DNA from: Acidobacteriota bacterium
GTDB lineage: Bacteria > Acidobacteriota > Terriglobia > UBA7540
Reading direction: 5' to 3'
DNA length: 64,000 bases
NCBI GenBank assembly: GCA_902812465.1
Contig: CADDZE010000004.1
Coordinates: 1 to 64,000 of the forward strand
The notes beneath the pieces are model-generated. The model ran no database searches, was not told the DNA's origin, and worked only from the letters and a program-made list of their open reading frames with translations. Of this stretch, positions 27,429 through 36,935 are shown one piece after another. The translations under genes and the position numbers were made by a program. How positions within the stretch are numbered: position 1 is the stretch's first letter; each line of letters opens with the position of its first letter.

Positions 27429-30400
27429 TCAGAAGTAGACCTTCAAGGCAAACTGGATCTCCCGCGGGTCGCCGGGTCCGCCCGATCCAAGGCCGAGGAT
27501 GGGCTGGATGGTGCTGAACACCTTGCCAAAGGCGGCGTCCGAGATGTTGTTATCGGGATTGGAGAAGTTGGGATGGTTGAAGGCGTTGAAGAACTCGGCG
27601 CGGAACTCAAAGCGCTTGCTCTCGGTCAGCAGGAACTGGCGGAAGAGGCTGAGGTCGACGTCCCACAAACCGGGTCCATGGAAGGTGCGGGGCGCGCAGC
27701 TTCCAAACTGGCCGAAGGCCGGAATAATGAACGCCGCGGGGTTGAGGAACACGCCGGACCCCGTGCCGACGTAACCGCCGCTGCCGGTTGCCGTATCCGT
27801 GGCGCCGGAGAAGGGATTGCCGACGCAATGGGCGTAGGACGCTTTGTTGCCCCCGGGGTCGGTATAGCTGCGGTCCGGGGCGTTAATGTCAAAGGGGGTG
27901 CCCGTCTGGGCGGTCACGATGGTATTGAACTGCCAGTCGGCGGCGAGCCGGCTGGCCCAGCCGCCCTGGTTGAGCCACGGGCGGCCCTTGCCGAAGGGCA
28001 ACTGCCAGACGAGGTTGGCGACAAAGCGGTGCTCAACGTCGATCTGCGAATTGCTCATCTGGGCGCCGTAGTTCCAGGCATTTTGCGGGAGCTGCGGACC
28101 AGTGAGGTTGTCGACGTAGTTGGCCAGGCCGTGGCTCCAGGTGTAGCTCACCCCGTAACTCAGGCCGCGGCTGAACGTCCGCCGCAAGCTGACCTCGAAA
28201 GCGTTGTAGTTCGTATTGCCGTCGTTAGTGGCGTATTCGAGGAATCCGTGCTGGCCGGGCACGCCGCAGCCTCCGCCGGGCTGGGCCGTGCTGACCTGCG
28301 TGACGGAGTTGAGGCCAGGCCAGACGAAGCTCACATTCGGGCAACCGCCGGGGCCCAAACTGGTGATGATCCCCTGGTTGAGATCGCGTACGCGGTTTTC
28401 CTTGCGGCCCCAGTTGCCCACATAGGTCACGTCGAGGACGGTGTTGCTGGTGATTTGGATTTCCGGACCGAAGCTGGCCTGTTCAACGTAGGGGGTGCGC
28501 TGGTTGGGATCCTGGGCGCGGAGCTGGATGCCCGCCAGGTTGACACTCTGCGCCAGAAATTCATCGAGCGGAAAGCCGTTCGTCAGGTTGAAGATGGGCG
28601 TCGAGGTGTTGGAGAGCTGGGCATCCAGCAGCCACGGCGGATTGAGCTGAATTAAGCTTTCCGAACCGATGCGTTGCTCATGCTGGTAGAAGACCCCGTA
28701 GCCACCGCGCAAGACCAGCCGGTTCAGGGCGTGGTAGGCGACGCCAAAACGCGGCGCGAAATTGTCGTAGGCCGGATTAATCAGCGACCGCGCTGCCCAG
28801 CCTGAGGCGTTGCGAGCGGCCACCACCAAACTGCCACCATTGGCAGGCGAGAAGTTGGACGTTTCGTTCTGGCGGTTGAGAACGGGCGCGAAGAGCTCAT
28901 AGCGCAGGCCGTAGTTGAGCGTCAGCTTGGGCGTGGCGCGCCAGGAATCCTGGGCGTAAAAGGCGTGGCCGGGCTGGTAGTTGTGGACGACCAGCGGGGT
29001 GGTGAAGAGGGCAAGGTCAATGTTGCCTATGAGGAAGTCGGGGAGGCCAAAGCGCCCCTGAGACGTATACGGCCCGTTGGCCAGGATCCAGCCTTGTGGC
29101 GCTTTGATGTCCAAGAAGTTGTCACTCCACTTGTGGTACTCATAGCCGAACTTCAAGCTATGGTCGCCCTTAAGCCAGCTCAGGTTGTCAATTAGTTGCC
29201 ACACCTGTGAGATCTGATATTGCGGCCGCCACGGAGAAGAACCGAGCCGGGTGAGGCCGTTGATGTCGATGGGGGGAATGCCGGCGGTGTTGGGCGTAAC
29301 GGGGATTCCCGTCAAGCCGTAGTTGGGGGCGAGCGACTGGCCGAGTGCCAAGCCCACGGGGTCACTGTGGGCATAGTCGCGGTTCCAGCCGCCGCGCAGT
29401 TCGTTCACCATCGAGTTGCTGAGAGTGGTCGAAAGGCCCAGCGCGACCTGCTGGGTGTGGATCCGATACTGGGTGGCGAAATTGCCGTTGCCGGCCACGG
29501 GGTTGGAGGTCCACGGCGGGTCCTGGCGGCTGACGTGGTAATAGCTGTACCGTCCGAAGAGGCGCTCCTTGTCGTTCACGGCATGGTCGATGCGCCCGTC
29601 CAAGGACCATGTATCGTTGGGAACCGAAGTCTGGAACTGGTAGTTGGGGGCTCCGGTCCAGCTTCCGGGCTGCCCTTGAACCGATACCGGCCCGGGAATG
29701 TTAGGAGAAGGATAGAGTGCGGCAAGTTTCTGTCCCACTGGGCTGATGCAGCTCGTCTGCACGATGTTGCCCACCACGCAGCCGGTCTGGCCGGGCAAAG
29801 AATCGCTGAGGACATAGGGAAGCTCAGTGAAGTTTCCCTGCTGCATCAGGGGCGTGGGCACGGTGGACTGCACGGTCTGCGCGCGGCGGGCGCGGAAATC
29901 CTGCATGTCGTAAAAGAAGAAGGTCTTGTCACGGCGGATGGGCCCGCCGACGGTGCCGCCGAACTGGTTCTGCACGTAGTGGCCGATGGGGACGCCGTTG
30001 GCATTGCCAAAGAAATCGTTGGCGTCCAGGTTGTCATTGCGCAGGTATTCCCACAAGTCCCCGTGAAGCTGGTTGGTGCCGGACTTGATGGTGGCGTTCA
30101 CCACGGCTCCCGCAGAGGTGCCAAACTCGGCCGAGTAGGTGCGCGTCTGAATGCGAAATTCCTGCAAAGCGTCGGGGGGTGGCTGGACGACCTGGACGGA
30201 AAATTCCTGCAGGTTTTCGGAATTGGAGTTATTGTCGATGCCGTCCAGCAAGAAGTTGTTCTGCAGTTCGAGGTTGCCGTTAGCGCTGAAGCGGTCCGGC
30301 GCCGGATTGTTGGCACTGTAAAATTTCTGCACTCCGGGCTCGAGTAGTGCCAGATCGGCATAGCGGCGCCCATTCAAGGGCAGATCAACAATCTGCTGGG

Positions 30401-30830
30401 TGTTCACCACGTTGCCCACGTCGGCCGTTTGTGTCTGCAGCAGGGGCGCTCCGCTGCCAGAAACCACCACCTCCTGCTGCACGGAGCCGACTTTCAGCGT
30501 GAAGTCCGCCTGGACCCGCGAGAGCACGTGGATCTCGACGTTGTTCTGCACTTCGGTGCGGAAGCCCGGAGCGCTCACCTTGATGGTGTACTGGCCGGGG
30601 AGCAGGCCCAGCACTTCGTATTGGCCGGCGCTGTTGGTCAGGGTGCTCACGCTGACGTTGGTGGCCTGGTTCAACACCGTCACGCTCGCACCGGGAATCA
30701 AGGCGCCGCTCGCGTCGCGGACCGCACCCACGATGGAGCCGCGGTCGGTTTGCGCCCGTGCCCCCGCCGCAAGGGCCAGGACTAACACCGCCAGCCGGCT
30801 TGGCCTGAAAGAGCTTGCCTTCCGTCTCAT
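27429..30830 (-). CDS. Oar-like TonB-dependent receptor (carboxypeptidase-regulatory N-terminus)
   Basis: 1133 residues from ATG 30830 with GGAGG five bases upstream. Signal peptide (LAVLVLALAAGARAQ, ending near residue 27), carboxypeptidase-regulatory-like domain GSIVGAVRDASGALIPGASV (about 31-50), plug domain with VVNTQQIVDLPLNGRRYADL and NFLLDGIDNNS, and a full beta-barrel ending in an aromatic residue (FALKVYF), as needed for outer-membrane insertion. The family is strongly expanded in Acidobacteriota and is usually linked to uptake of complex organic substrates. Paralogue of the gene at 1-3167. No inner-membrane transporter gene is adjacent, so the substrate is open. Confidence 0.95.
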   Translation of the reverse strand: MRRKASSFRPSRLAVLVLALAAGARAQTDRGSIVGAVRDASGALIPGASVTVLNQATNVSVSTLTNSAGQYEVLGLLPGQYTIKVSAPGFRTEVQNNVEIHVLSRVQADFTLKVGSVQQEVVVSGSGAPLLQTQTADVGNVVNTQQIVDLPLNGRRYADLALLEPGVQKFYSANNPAPDRFSANGNLELQNNFLLDGIDNNSNSENLQEFSVQVVQPPPDALQEFRIQTRTYSAEFGTSAGAVVNATIKSGTNQLHGDLWEYLRNDNLDANDFFGNANGVPIGHYVQNQFGGTVGGPIRRDKTFFFYDMQDFRARRAQTVQSTVPTPLMQQGNFTELPYVLSDSLPGQTGCVVGNIVQTSCISPVGQKLAALYPSPNIPGPVSVQGQPGSWTGAPNYQFQTSVPNDTWSLDGRIDHAVNDKERLFGRYSYYHVSRQDPPWTSNPVAGNGNFATQYRIHTQQVALGLSTTLSNSMVNELRGGWNRDYAHSDPVGLALGQSLAPNYGLTGIPVTPNTAGIPPIDINGLTRLGSSPWRPQYQISQVWQLIDNLSWLKGDHSLKFGYEYHKWSDNFLDIKAPQGWILANGPYTSQGRFGLPDFLIGNIDLALFTTPLVVHNYQPGHAFYAQDSWRATPKLTLNYGLRYELFAPVLNRQNETSNFSPANGGSLVVAARNASGWAARSLINPAYDNFAPRFGVAYHALNRLVLRGGYGVFYQHEQRIGSESLIQLNPPWLLDAQLSNTSTPIFNLTNGFPLDEFLAQSVNLAGIQLRAQDPNQRTPYVEQASFGPEIQITSNTVLDVTYVGNWGRKENRVRDLNQGIITSLGPGGCPNVSFVWPGLNSVTQVSTAQPGGGCGVPGQHGFLEYATNDGNTNYNAFEVSLRRTFSRGLSYGVSYTWSHGLANYVDNLTGPQLPQNAWNYGAQMSNSQIDVEHRFVANLVWQLPFGKGRPWLNQGGWASRLAADWQFNTIVTAQTGTPFDINAPDRSYTDPGGNKASYAHCVGNPFSGATDTATGSGGYVGTGSGVFLNPAAFIIPAFGQFGSCAPRTFHGPGLWDVDLSLFRQFLLTESKRFEFRAEFFNAFNHPNFSNPDNNISDAAFGKVFSTIQPILGLGSGGPGDPREIQFALKVYF

Positions 30831-31314
30831 ACGCGCCTCCTGAAGCCTAGTACGGTCACGGGGTCCATCACCACCCCGCGGCGTGGCGCCGCTACCGAGC
30901 GTCTTCGCGGCGCTCGCAGTGATACGCGGCTACTCCCTTGGTGTACGCTGCTTTCCGTGCCTTCACCCAGCGCCTGACGCTATGAAACTCGAAGGAGAAG
31001 CACCCCTTTGACGGCGATTCACGCCGCACCGAACGGATGCCGAATCGATTCGGTAATCGGGCCGAATGTACAAGGCGGCCGCCAGCCTGTCAAGCCCAAA
31101 GTGGATCCGGCCGTGGCCCGGCCCGCCGACCTGAAGCGACCCGGGACAGGCCAGAATGCGGCCGGAAAGTTCAATGGCCATTTTGGGGTCGATGTGGGGC
31201 CGGAGCGAACGCCAACTCATCTCGCTGGGCCGCTGGCAACCGCGATCTGGCGCGCCGGATCTCGGTGATGGCCAAGGTCAGGCCGGCCGAGCGATCCCGC
31301 TCCAGCCCTCCAGT
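30831..31314. other. 484-base gap upstream of the receptor gene, no recognisable gene
   Basis: Should contain the promoter of the minus-strand receptor at 27.4-30.8 kb and the end of the secreted-protein gene to its right. No repeat, hairpin or conserved protein segment stood out. Confidence 0.5.
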
Positions 31315-32505
31315 TTATTCGCGCGAGCAGTCGAGCGTGAGCGGAAAGCCGTCGATCCCTTCCCCTTCCGCGACGTCGAGCCGCCGGTCTTCCTTGGGGC
31401 ATCCATGCTCCTTGATGGTCACGAAGGCGCGGCCCGGAATCAGTTCGAGGGCGGCCACGCCGTCATCATCCACTTGCGCCTTCAGGGTCTCCGCAACGGT
31501 TCCGCTGGACCAAACAATCTCCAGCCTTGCGCCGCGGGCGGGCTTGCCGGCGCGATCCGTGACCCGCACCAGCACAGGCTTGTGCAATTCCTGCTTGGGC
31601 TCATACGTCTCCGGGGGGAGGAAGGCGAACTGCAGGCTGGCGGACGGTGCCGCGGAAGTGAGTTCCGCGTGCCGGAACACGGCAGTGTCCACGGTCGAGT
31701 CCGGGTCGCGGACGGTAACCCAGTACAGGCCGGACGGCAGATGGGTGAAGGAGAAGCGCCCGTCATCGCCCGTCAGCACCTGGTCCAATGGCCGCTCGCT
31801 GCGGTCGCTCAACGAGACCAGCTCGTGGTACTTGGGCCGGCCGCTCGCGTTAACGATCACCGAGCCTTCGATCGTTCCCTCACCGGTTGGCGGCCTCAGT
31901 TCGATTTCAACCGGGCTGCTCGTTACCTCTCCCTCCCAAACCAAGACCCCGAGGTTGCGGTGGATGTCTGCCGCGTTCGAATACTGGGCTTCATAAGTGG
32001 CCGCAAGGCGATAGCGCCCCCAGACGGGGTGGTCACCCTGGGCCACCGCGGGAGCCAAGTGCACCGTCAGCTTCTCTTCGTAGTCGGTGCCCGGCGCCAC
32101 GCGGACCAGCCGGGGGTGAGGAAGCCCAACGCTTTCGAGCACCCGGGCCTGGGCGGGGATGGCGATCTGGGCTTCTTTGGGCACGCTGGCCGGCTCGAGC
32201 CGCACCGCGAGCGTCGCGCCCCCGAAGGTGCGACCCGGACCGTTCGGGCTCTCCTCAGCCGGCACGCTCCGCTGCAGCGCCGACGGATCGCGCGCGTGGC
32301 GGTAGAGCCACAAGGGGCTCGGGCCCGTATTGCGCAGGTGCAGCGTTAAGCGTGCGGGAAACGGGAAAGGAATCGAAGGTTGGTCAACGGAGACAGAGAG
32401 GCTCAAGCGCTGCTGCGCTTCAGCCCTCGCCGCACCTGCTACCGGCCAGGGACAATAGAGGCCAGCAATGAGAACCTGTAATGCTAGCTTGGTTCTGAAC
32501 CGCAT
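31315..32505 (-). CDS. Secreted protein with carboxypeptidase-regulatory-like domain
   Basis: 396 residues with a signal peptide (ALQVLIAGLYCPWPVAGAARA). Residues about 33-190 form a beta-rich segment (RLTLHLRNTGPSPLWLYRH) like bacterial Ig-type folds. Residues about 205-275 carry a carboxypeptidase-regulatory-like/Cna-B-type domain: GTIEGSVIVNASGRPKYHEL and GDDGRFSFTHLPSGLYWVTV. A last beta-rich domain has KPVLVRVTDRAGKPARGARL. No catalytic motif is evident, so a structural or binding role at the cell surface is the most that can be inferred. It is on the same strand as the receptor but separated by 484 bases. Confidence 0.78.
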   Translation of the reverse strand: MRFRTKLALQVLIAGLYCPWPVAGAARAEAQQRLSLSVSVDQPSIPFPFPARLTLHLRNTGPSPLWLYRHARDPSALQRSVPAEESPNGPGRTFGGATLAVRLEPASVPKEAQIAIPAQARVLESVGLPHPRLVRVAPGTDYEEKLTVHLAPAVAQGDHPVWGRYRLAATYEAQYSNAADIHRNLGVLVWEGEVTSSPVEIELRPPTGEGTIEGSVIVNASGRPKYHELVSLSDRSERPLDQVLTGDDGRFSFTHLPSGLYWVTVRDPDSTVDTAVFRHAELTSAAPSASLQFAFLPPETYEPKQELHKPVLVRVTDRAGKPARGARLEIVWSSGTVAETLKAQVDDDGVAALELIPGRAFVTIKEHGCPKEDRRLDVAEGEGIDGFPLTLDCSRE

Positions 32506-32598
32506 CGAACTCGGCCCAGCCGTTCACCCGCACGGCTGCCATTCCAGTCTAGCGTGGATTGGGCACGCTGGTGGCTCCGATTTGCCGGGCGATAGGAG

Positions 32599-32625
32599 AG
32601 GCCCATCCAAGCGGATGATGGGCCT
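32599..32625. other. Perfect 9-bp hairpin in the gap between divergent genes
   Basis: AGGCCCATC (32599-32607) and GATGGGCCT (32617-32625) are perfect inverted repeats with a 9-base loop. It lies in the 346-base gap between the secreted-protein gene (minus) and the HAD gene (plus). No T-run follows, so it may be a leader structure or an operator instead of a terminator. Nothing else was recognised in this gap. Confidence 0.5.
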
Positions 32626-32851
32626 GCGGCGCTCTAGGAGACGAACCCGCACCGCCGGTTTGGTGGTTGACAGCCACGATCGGCGGCGCGGAATATGAGT
32701 CGATTGAGACAGGCAGGCACCAGAACCGATGAACGCTCGGCAGGCAATCCGGTTGATCCTCGGGCACCAAGCGGGGATTCGAAAGCCACCCGACTGGCTC
32801 GCAGCTATAGGTTAGCCGGGCAGGAGGCGTCCTTCAATCCGTGGAGAGAGC

Positions 32852-33463
32852 ATGGCTTCGATCAGGACGATTTTCAGCGACGTGGGCGGGGTGCTCGGCA
32901 CCAACGGCTGGGACCATGCCGCACGAAAGGAGGCTGCGGACAGGTTTCACCTCGACTTTGCCCAGCTCTCCGAACGCCATGACCTGGTGGTGACAGCGTT
33001 CGAGACCGGCCAGCTAGACCTTGATGGGTATCTGGATCGCGTCGTCTTCTATGAGCCGCGGAACTTTTCGCGCCAGGACTTCAAGGCTTACATGTTCGGC
33101 GTCTCCCGGCCGTTCGAGGTTTCGCTCGAGCTGTTCGGACGCTTGGCGCGCTCGCGCCGCTACTTGATGGCTACACTGAACAACGAGTCGCGCGAGCTGA
33201 ACTTGCACCGTATCTCAATTTTCGGCCTCAAGCGGCTGTTCAGCGTCTTCTTCAGCTCGTGCTTCCTCGGGCTGAAGAAGCCGGACGAAGCCATCTACCG
33301 TCTTGCCTTGACGTTGACCCAGTGCGAACCACAGGAATGCCTCTTCATCGACGATCGGGCGCTCAATATCGAATGCGCACGCGCCTGCGGGATGCAGACG
33401 ATTCATTGCCAGGACCCCGCGCGGTTGGAGGCGCAGTTCCGCGAGGTGGGACTGGAGTTTTGA
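32852..33463 (+). CDS. HAD-like family protein (HAD-IA subgroup)
   Basis: 203 residues from ATG 32852 with GGAGAGAG just upstream. HAD motif I IRTIFSDVGGVLGTNGW has the nucleophilic Asp but Gly where most phosphatases have the second, acid/base Asp. Motif II is ATLNNES, motif III KKPDEAIYRLAL supplies Lys, and motif IV ECLFIDDRALNIECARACGM supplies the metal-binding acids. A helical cap lies between residues 20 and 95. Proteins with DxGG variants include sugar-phosphate phosphatases of the YihX type as well as proteins of uncertain activity, so substrate and even activity are open. Convergent with aroK, 6 bases apart. Confidence 0.88.
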   Translation: MASIRTIFSDVGGVLGTNGWDHAARKEAADRFHLDFAQLSERHDLVVTAFETGQLDLDGYLDRVVFYEPRNFSRQDFKAYMFGVSRPFEVSLELFGRLARSRRYLMATLNNESRELNLHRISIFGLKRLFSVFFSSCFLGLKKPDEAIYRLALTLTQCEPQECLFIDDRALNIECARACGMQTIHCQDPARLEAQFREVGLEF

Positions 33464-33469
33464 GGAAGT

Positions 33470-33982
33470 TCAGAAGAGCCGCAGCTGGAGGATTTGCTGG
33501 GCCACCTCTTCCGGGGTGCGTCCTTCCGTTGGGACGCGATAATCGGCCAACCGGTAGTAGGGAATGCGCTGCTCAAGTAATTGCGCGAAGCTCGCCGCGT
33601 CGCGGAACAGCGGCCGGTTGGTCATGCCATTGCACCGACGCCGCAGCTCCTCGAAGGAGCAGTCCAACCAAACGGTTACGCCGGCCGAAGCGCGAATTAA
33701 CTCGATGTTCTGTGGCTGTGCAAAGGTACCGCCACCCAGGGCAATCACGGCAGGCTCCGTCTTGGATGCTTCCGTGAGCGCTGCGTGCTCGAGGGTGCGG
33801 AAGAACGGTTCGCCCACCTGCTCGAAGATCTCGCGGATGGTCAGGCCCTGGCCGGCCTCGATGGTGACGTCTAAATCGATGAAGGGCCAGCGCAGTTCAC
33901 GGGCCAGAATCGCGCCCACCGTCGACTTGCCGCTGCCCATGAAGCCAAGGAGATAAATAATCTTGCGCCGATGGTGCACCAT
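33470..33982 (-). CDS. aroK: Shikimate kinase
   Basis: 170 residues from ATG 33982. Phosphorylates shikimate at the 3-hydroxyl with ATP in the chorismate pathway. P-loop LLGFMGSGKSTVGAILARE at residues 11-29, shikimate-binding DLD (FIDLDVTIE), the FFRTLEHAAL Arg region, glycine-rich VIALGGGTFAQPQN and the lid RPLFRDAASF. The open frame runs further upstream to 34477, but that part overlaps the M28 peptidase gene and looks non-coding; the chosen start gives the usual family length. Convergent with the HAD gene and divergent from the peptidase gene. No other aro gene lies in the window. Confidence 0.94.
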   Translation of the reverse strand: MVHHRRKIIYLLGFMGSGKSTVGAILARELRWPFIDLDVTIEAGQGLTIREIFEQVGEPFFRTLEHAALTEASKTEPAVIALGGGTFAQPQNIELIRASAGVTVWLDCSFEELRRRCNGMTNRPLFRDAASFAQLLEQRIPYYRLADYRVPTEGRTPEEVAQQILQLRLF

Positions 33983-34180
33983 CACTGTCAGAGGTCTGAG
34001 AAAAGCCGCCTTCAGAATCTCAGCATAGCGCAGCGCCAGCCTGTTTTGCACCCGGACGGCAACAGGAGCCAGCCAGAAGATAGTGATATCATCGCTGGTC
34101 CTTCGGAGGAGTGGCGGAGTTCCGAGTACGCCCTTTGCGACCTGCTTTCTTAATCGTCTGCGCTGATGAGGTGGAATCCG

Positions 34181-35731
34181 ATGACACGACGAACGCTTGT
34201 CTCGCTCCTTTCGGTGTGCGCGGCATTTGCTTGGGCTACCGCTGCCAGTGGCAGCGAGGAAGCCGGATTGCCAGGGCCGGGAGAGGACGGCACACTGCCG
34301 GCACTGACGGCCATCGCCGGGCACGGCATGATGGATTCCCACGCCTACGACGACCTGCAAGAGCTGAGCGATACGATCGGCGGACGCGTCACGGGGTCGC
34401 CTGACTGTAGCCGCGCCATCGAATGGGGCCTGGCCAAGATGAAGGCTATCGGCCTTGAAAATGTCCACGCCGAGCACTGGCAGCTCTCGCGGGGGTGGGC
34501 TCGCATCTCCGCCAGCGCCGAAATCGTTTTGCCCATCCGGCGGCGGCTAACTGTGGATTCTATGGGTTGGGTAGGCTCGACACCGCCTGGGGGTGTGGAA
34601 GCCGAGGTTGTACCCGTTAACCTCTACAAACTGGATGGCGAGATGAAAGACCCATCCAAGTGGACGGGCAAGGTGCTGTTAATGGTCCAAAAGGGTGAGG
34701 CGCCCAAGGAGCGCCGTGATCTTTTCCTCAAATTTGGACCATTCCTCAAGGCGGCATATGCTGCTCACGCCGTCGCGGTGATTGGAGGCCAGGGTGGGGG
34801 CAAGGCCGCGGGGATGCACCTGACCCACACGGGGGTGCTGGGCTTCGATACCTATTACGACATTCCTGTGGTAAGCATGGCAGCGGAAGACCAAAACCAA
34901 CTTGAGCGGCTCCTGGACCACCACCAACTAGTGCGGGTTAAGATCGACGTGCAGAACCAGACGACCCGCGGGCCCGTCGATACGGCGAACGTGGTCGGAG
35001 AGATTCGCGGCACCGAGCATCCCGAACAGGTGATCGTGGTAGGCGGCCACCTCGATTCCTGGGATCTCGCCGAAGGAGCGACGGACGACGGCGTGGGCGT
35101 GGCCACCACCCTCGGCGCAGCCCAAGCGATCCTTGAGAGCGGCTTCAAGCCCCAACGCACCATCCGCTTCGTCCTCTTTACGGGCGAAGAGGAGGGGCTG
35201 CTTGGTTCATTCGCCTACACGCGAATACACAAGAATGAAATGGCCAATCATGTCGCCGCCGTTATCCTCGACAACGGCCAGGGACCTGTGGTCAGTCTTA
35301 ACCTGGGTGGCCGCGACGATCTCATCCCTGCCGTCAAGAAATTTGCCGAGAGTGTCAAAGCCTTCGGCGACCTGAAGGTGGATGACAACACGTCTTTCAG
35401 TACGGATTCTGGACCGTTCATCCTGGCCGGCCTGCCCGGCATCAACCTGGGCCAGGACTCGCCGGAGTACAAATACACGCACCACTCGGTTGTCGATACC
35501 TTCGACCACGTCCAGGCCGACTTGCTTACACGCGATGCTACGCTACAAGCCCTCATCGCCTTCTGGATTGCCGACCGCCCCGAGCGCCTCGCCAGCCCTT
35601 GCCCGCCGGAGAAGACAGCGAAAATGCTGGTGGACAAGAAGGAAGATCAATTTCTGAAGGCCTTCGGCCTGTGGCCGTTCGGAAACCTGGGTGCCGGCCA
35701 GCAAAGGGGGGGCTCAAGAGCGGACGAGTAG
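34181..35731 (+). CDS. Secreted M28-family metallopeptidase (PGCP-like) with PA-type insert
   Basis: 516 residues from ATG 34181, chosen because GAGGTGG lies six bases upstream. Signal peptide RRTLVSLLSVCAAFAWATAA. A PA-like insert occupies about residues 130-250 (KVLLMVQKGEAPKE). The M28 zinc site is complete: VVGGHLDSWDLAEGATDDG (His and bridging Asp), FTGEEEGLLGSFAY (catalytic and metal Glu), the Asp-containing FSTDSGPFILAG and YKYTHHSVVDTFDH (metal His). It should be a periplasmic or extracellular di-zinc aminopeptidase or carboxypeptidase for peptide scavenging, like plasma glutamate carboxypeptidase homologues. Confidence 0.93.
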   Translation: MTRRTLVSLLSVCAAFAWATAASGSEEAGLPGPGEDGTLPALTAIAGHGMMDSHAYDDLQELSDTIGGRVTGSPDCSRAIEWGLAKMKAIGLENVHAEHWQLSRGWARISASAEIVLPIRRRLTVDSMGWVGSTPPGGVEAEVVPVNLYKLDGEMKDPSKWTGKVLLMVQKGEAPKERRDLFLKFGPFLKAAYAAHAVAVIGGQGGGKAAGMHLTHTGVLGFDTYYDIPVVSMAAEDQNQLERLLDHHQLVRVKIDVQNQTTRGPVDTANVVGEIRGTEHPEQVIVVGGHLDSWDLAEGATDDGVGVATTLGAAQAILESGFKPQRTIRFVLFTGEEEGLLGSFAYTRIHKNEMANHVAAVILDNGQGPVVSLNLGGRDDLIPAVKKFAESVKAFGDLKVDDNTSFSTDSGPFILAGLPGINLGQDSPEYKYTHHSVVDTFDHVQADLLTRDATLQALIAFWIADRPERLASPCPPEKTAKMLVDKKEDQFLKAFGLWPFGNLGAGQQRGGSRADE

Positions 35732-35867
35732 CGGGTATAAGACTTCTGGAACGCTCAACCACGGCCAGGAGTCGTCATCTCATGGCAGAAATGCCAGCTT
35801 AAGGCTGCGGTTGATTGGGATCGCAGCTTGCCCTCAGCATCCGGTGCGTCCGGCATCTCGCCTAGGG

Positions 35868-36779
35868 TCATAGGCGGGCACTGGCTGGCCTGAGCAGGTG
35901 GCGCAGCGCGCCCTCGAGCTCGGGAAACTGGAACCGGTATCCGGAGGAGAGGAGGCGAGCTGGCTCGACGCGTGCGCTAGCCAGCAACACCGCATCTGCC
36001 ATCTCGCCGAAGGCTAGCCGCGCAGCAAACGCCGGTAGGGGAAGGATGGTGGGGCGCGACAACACCCGACCCAGGGTCTTGGTGAATTCGCGGTTGGTCA
36101 CCGGATTCGGGGCGACGGCGTTCACCGGGCCACTCAGCTCCTCGCGCGAAAGCACGTGACGGATAACGCCCAACACGTCGTTGAGCGCAATCCAGCTCAT
36201 ATACTGCTTTCCGCTGCCAACCACGCCGCCCACGCCCAGCCGAAACGGGGTCAGCATCCGTGCCAAGGCGCCGCCAGTGGGGCTCAACACCATGCCGATG
36301 CGCAGGTTGACCACGCGGATCCCGCGGCTCAGGGCTGGCTCGGTCGCGGCCTCCCAGGCGCGGCATACTTCGGCCAGAAATCCTAATCCCGGCGGGCTCT
36401 CCTCGCGCAGCACTTCCTCGCCCCGGTCCCCGTAGTAGCCGACCGCCGAGGCACTCACCAGGGTCGGCGGTGGGTGCAAGGTTCGGGCCAGGGATTCACA
36501 TAAGAGCCGCGTCCCCTTTTCGCGACTGTCGCGAATGCGAGCCTTCTCCTCCGCGGTCCATCTCTTGGCGGCGATGCTCTCCCCCGCCAGGTGAATGACC
36601 GCGTCAAACCCTTCCAGTGCCTGCTGGTCGATGGTGCCGGATGCAGGGTCCCAAGTTAGGAAATCCCCTGAGCCCAGCTCGCCGCGCACCAACCGGACCA
36701 CGGCGTGCCCTTCCGCCCGCAGAGCGGGAACAAGCGCGGATCCGACCAAGCCACTTGATCCGCTGACCAGGATTCGCAC
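35868..36779 (-). CDS. TIGR01777-family SDR epimerase (YfcH-like)
   Basis: 303 residues. Extended short-chain dehydrogenase: MRILVSGSSGLVGSALVPAL holds the GxxGxxG NAD(P)-binding motif (residues 1-20), then AVIHLAGESIAAKRWTAEEK, the family signature, LVSASAVGYYGDRGEEVL with the Tyr region, and a C-terminal DUF1731-like segment PLPAFAARLAFGEMADAVLL. Proteins of this family are broadly conserved, but their substrate is not established. It stands alone between the M28 peptidase gene and the second EPS block, on the minus strand. Confidence 0.92.
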   Translation of the reverse strand: MRILVSGSSGLVGSALVPALRAEGHAVVRLVRGELGSGDFLTWDPASGTIDQQALEGFDAVIHLAGESIAAKRWTAEEKARIRDSREKGTRLLCESLARTLHPPPTLVSASAVGYYGDRGEEVLREESPPGLGFLAEVCRAWEAATEPALSRGIRVVNLRIGMVLSPTGGALARMLTPFRLGVGGVVGSGKQYMSWIALNDVLGVIRHVLSREELSGPVNAVAPNPVTNREFTKTLGRVLSRPTILPLPAFAARLAFGEMADAVLLASARVEPARLLSSGYRFQFPELEGALRHLLRPASARL

Positions 36780-36935
36780 CGGCTAGACCCTCGAACCGAA
36801 AAGCATTGTACGCCAGGACGGCTAAAGGCAGAAGAGTTCAATCAGGCTTGCCGCGGTGAGCAGCAAAAGAGGAATGGTGAACTTCTGAGGGATAGCCCGA
36901 CCCCCTTCACGGTACCGCTCCGGCTTGCCAGAGAT

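Noticed and set aside
32560-32720. Possible cyclic-di-GMP or cobalamin riboswitch between the divergent genes
   Set aside because: Only one strong hairpin is present; the conserved core sequences of those classes were not found.
33983-34477. N-terminal extension of the shikimate kinase frame
   Set aside because: Overlaps the divergent M28 peptidase gene and its promoter; the conserved kinase starts at 33982 and is then of normal length.
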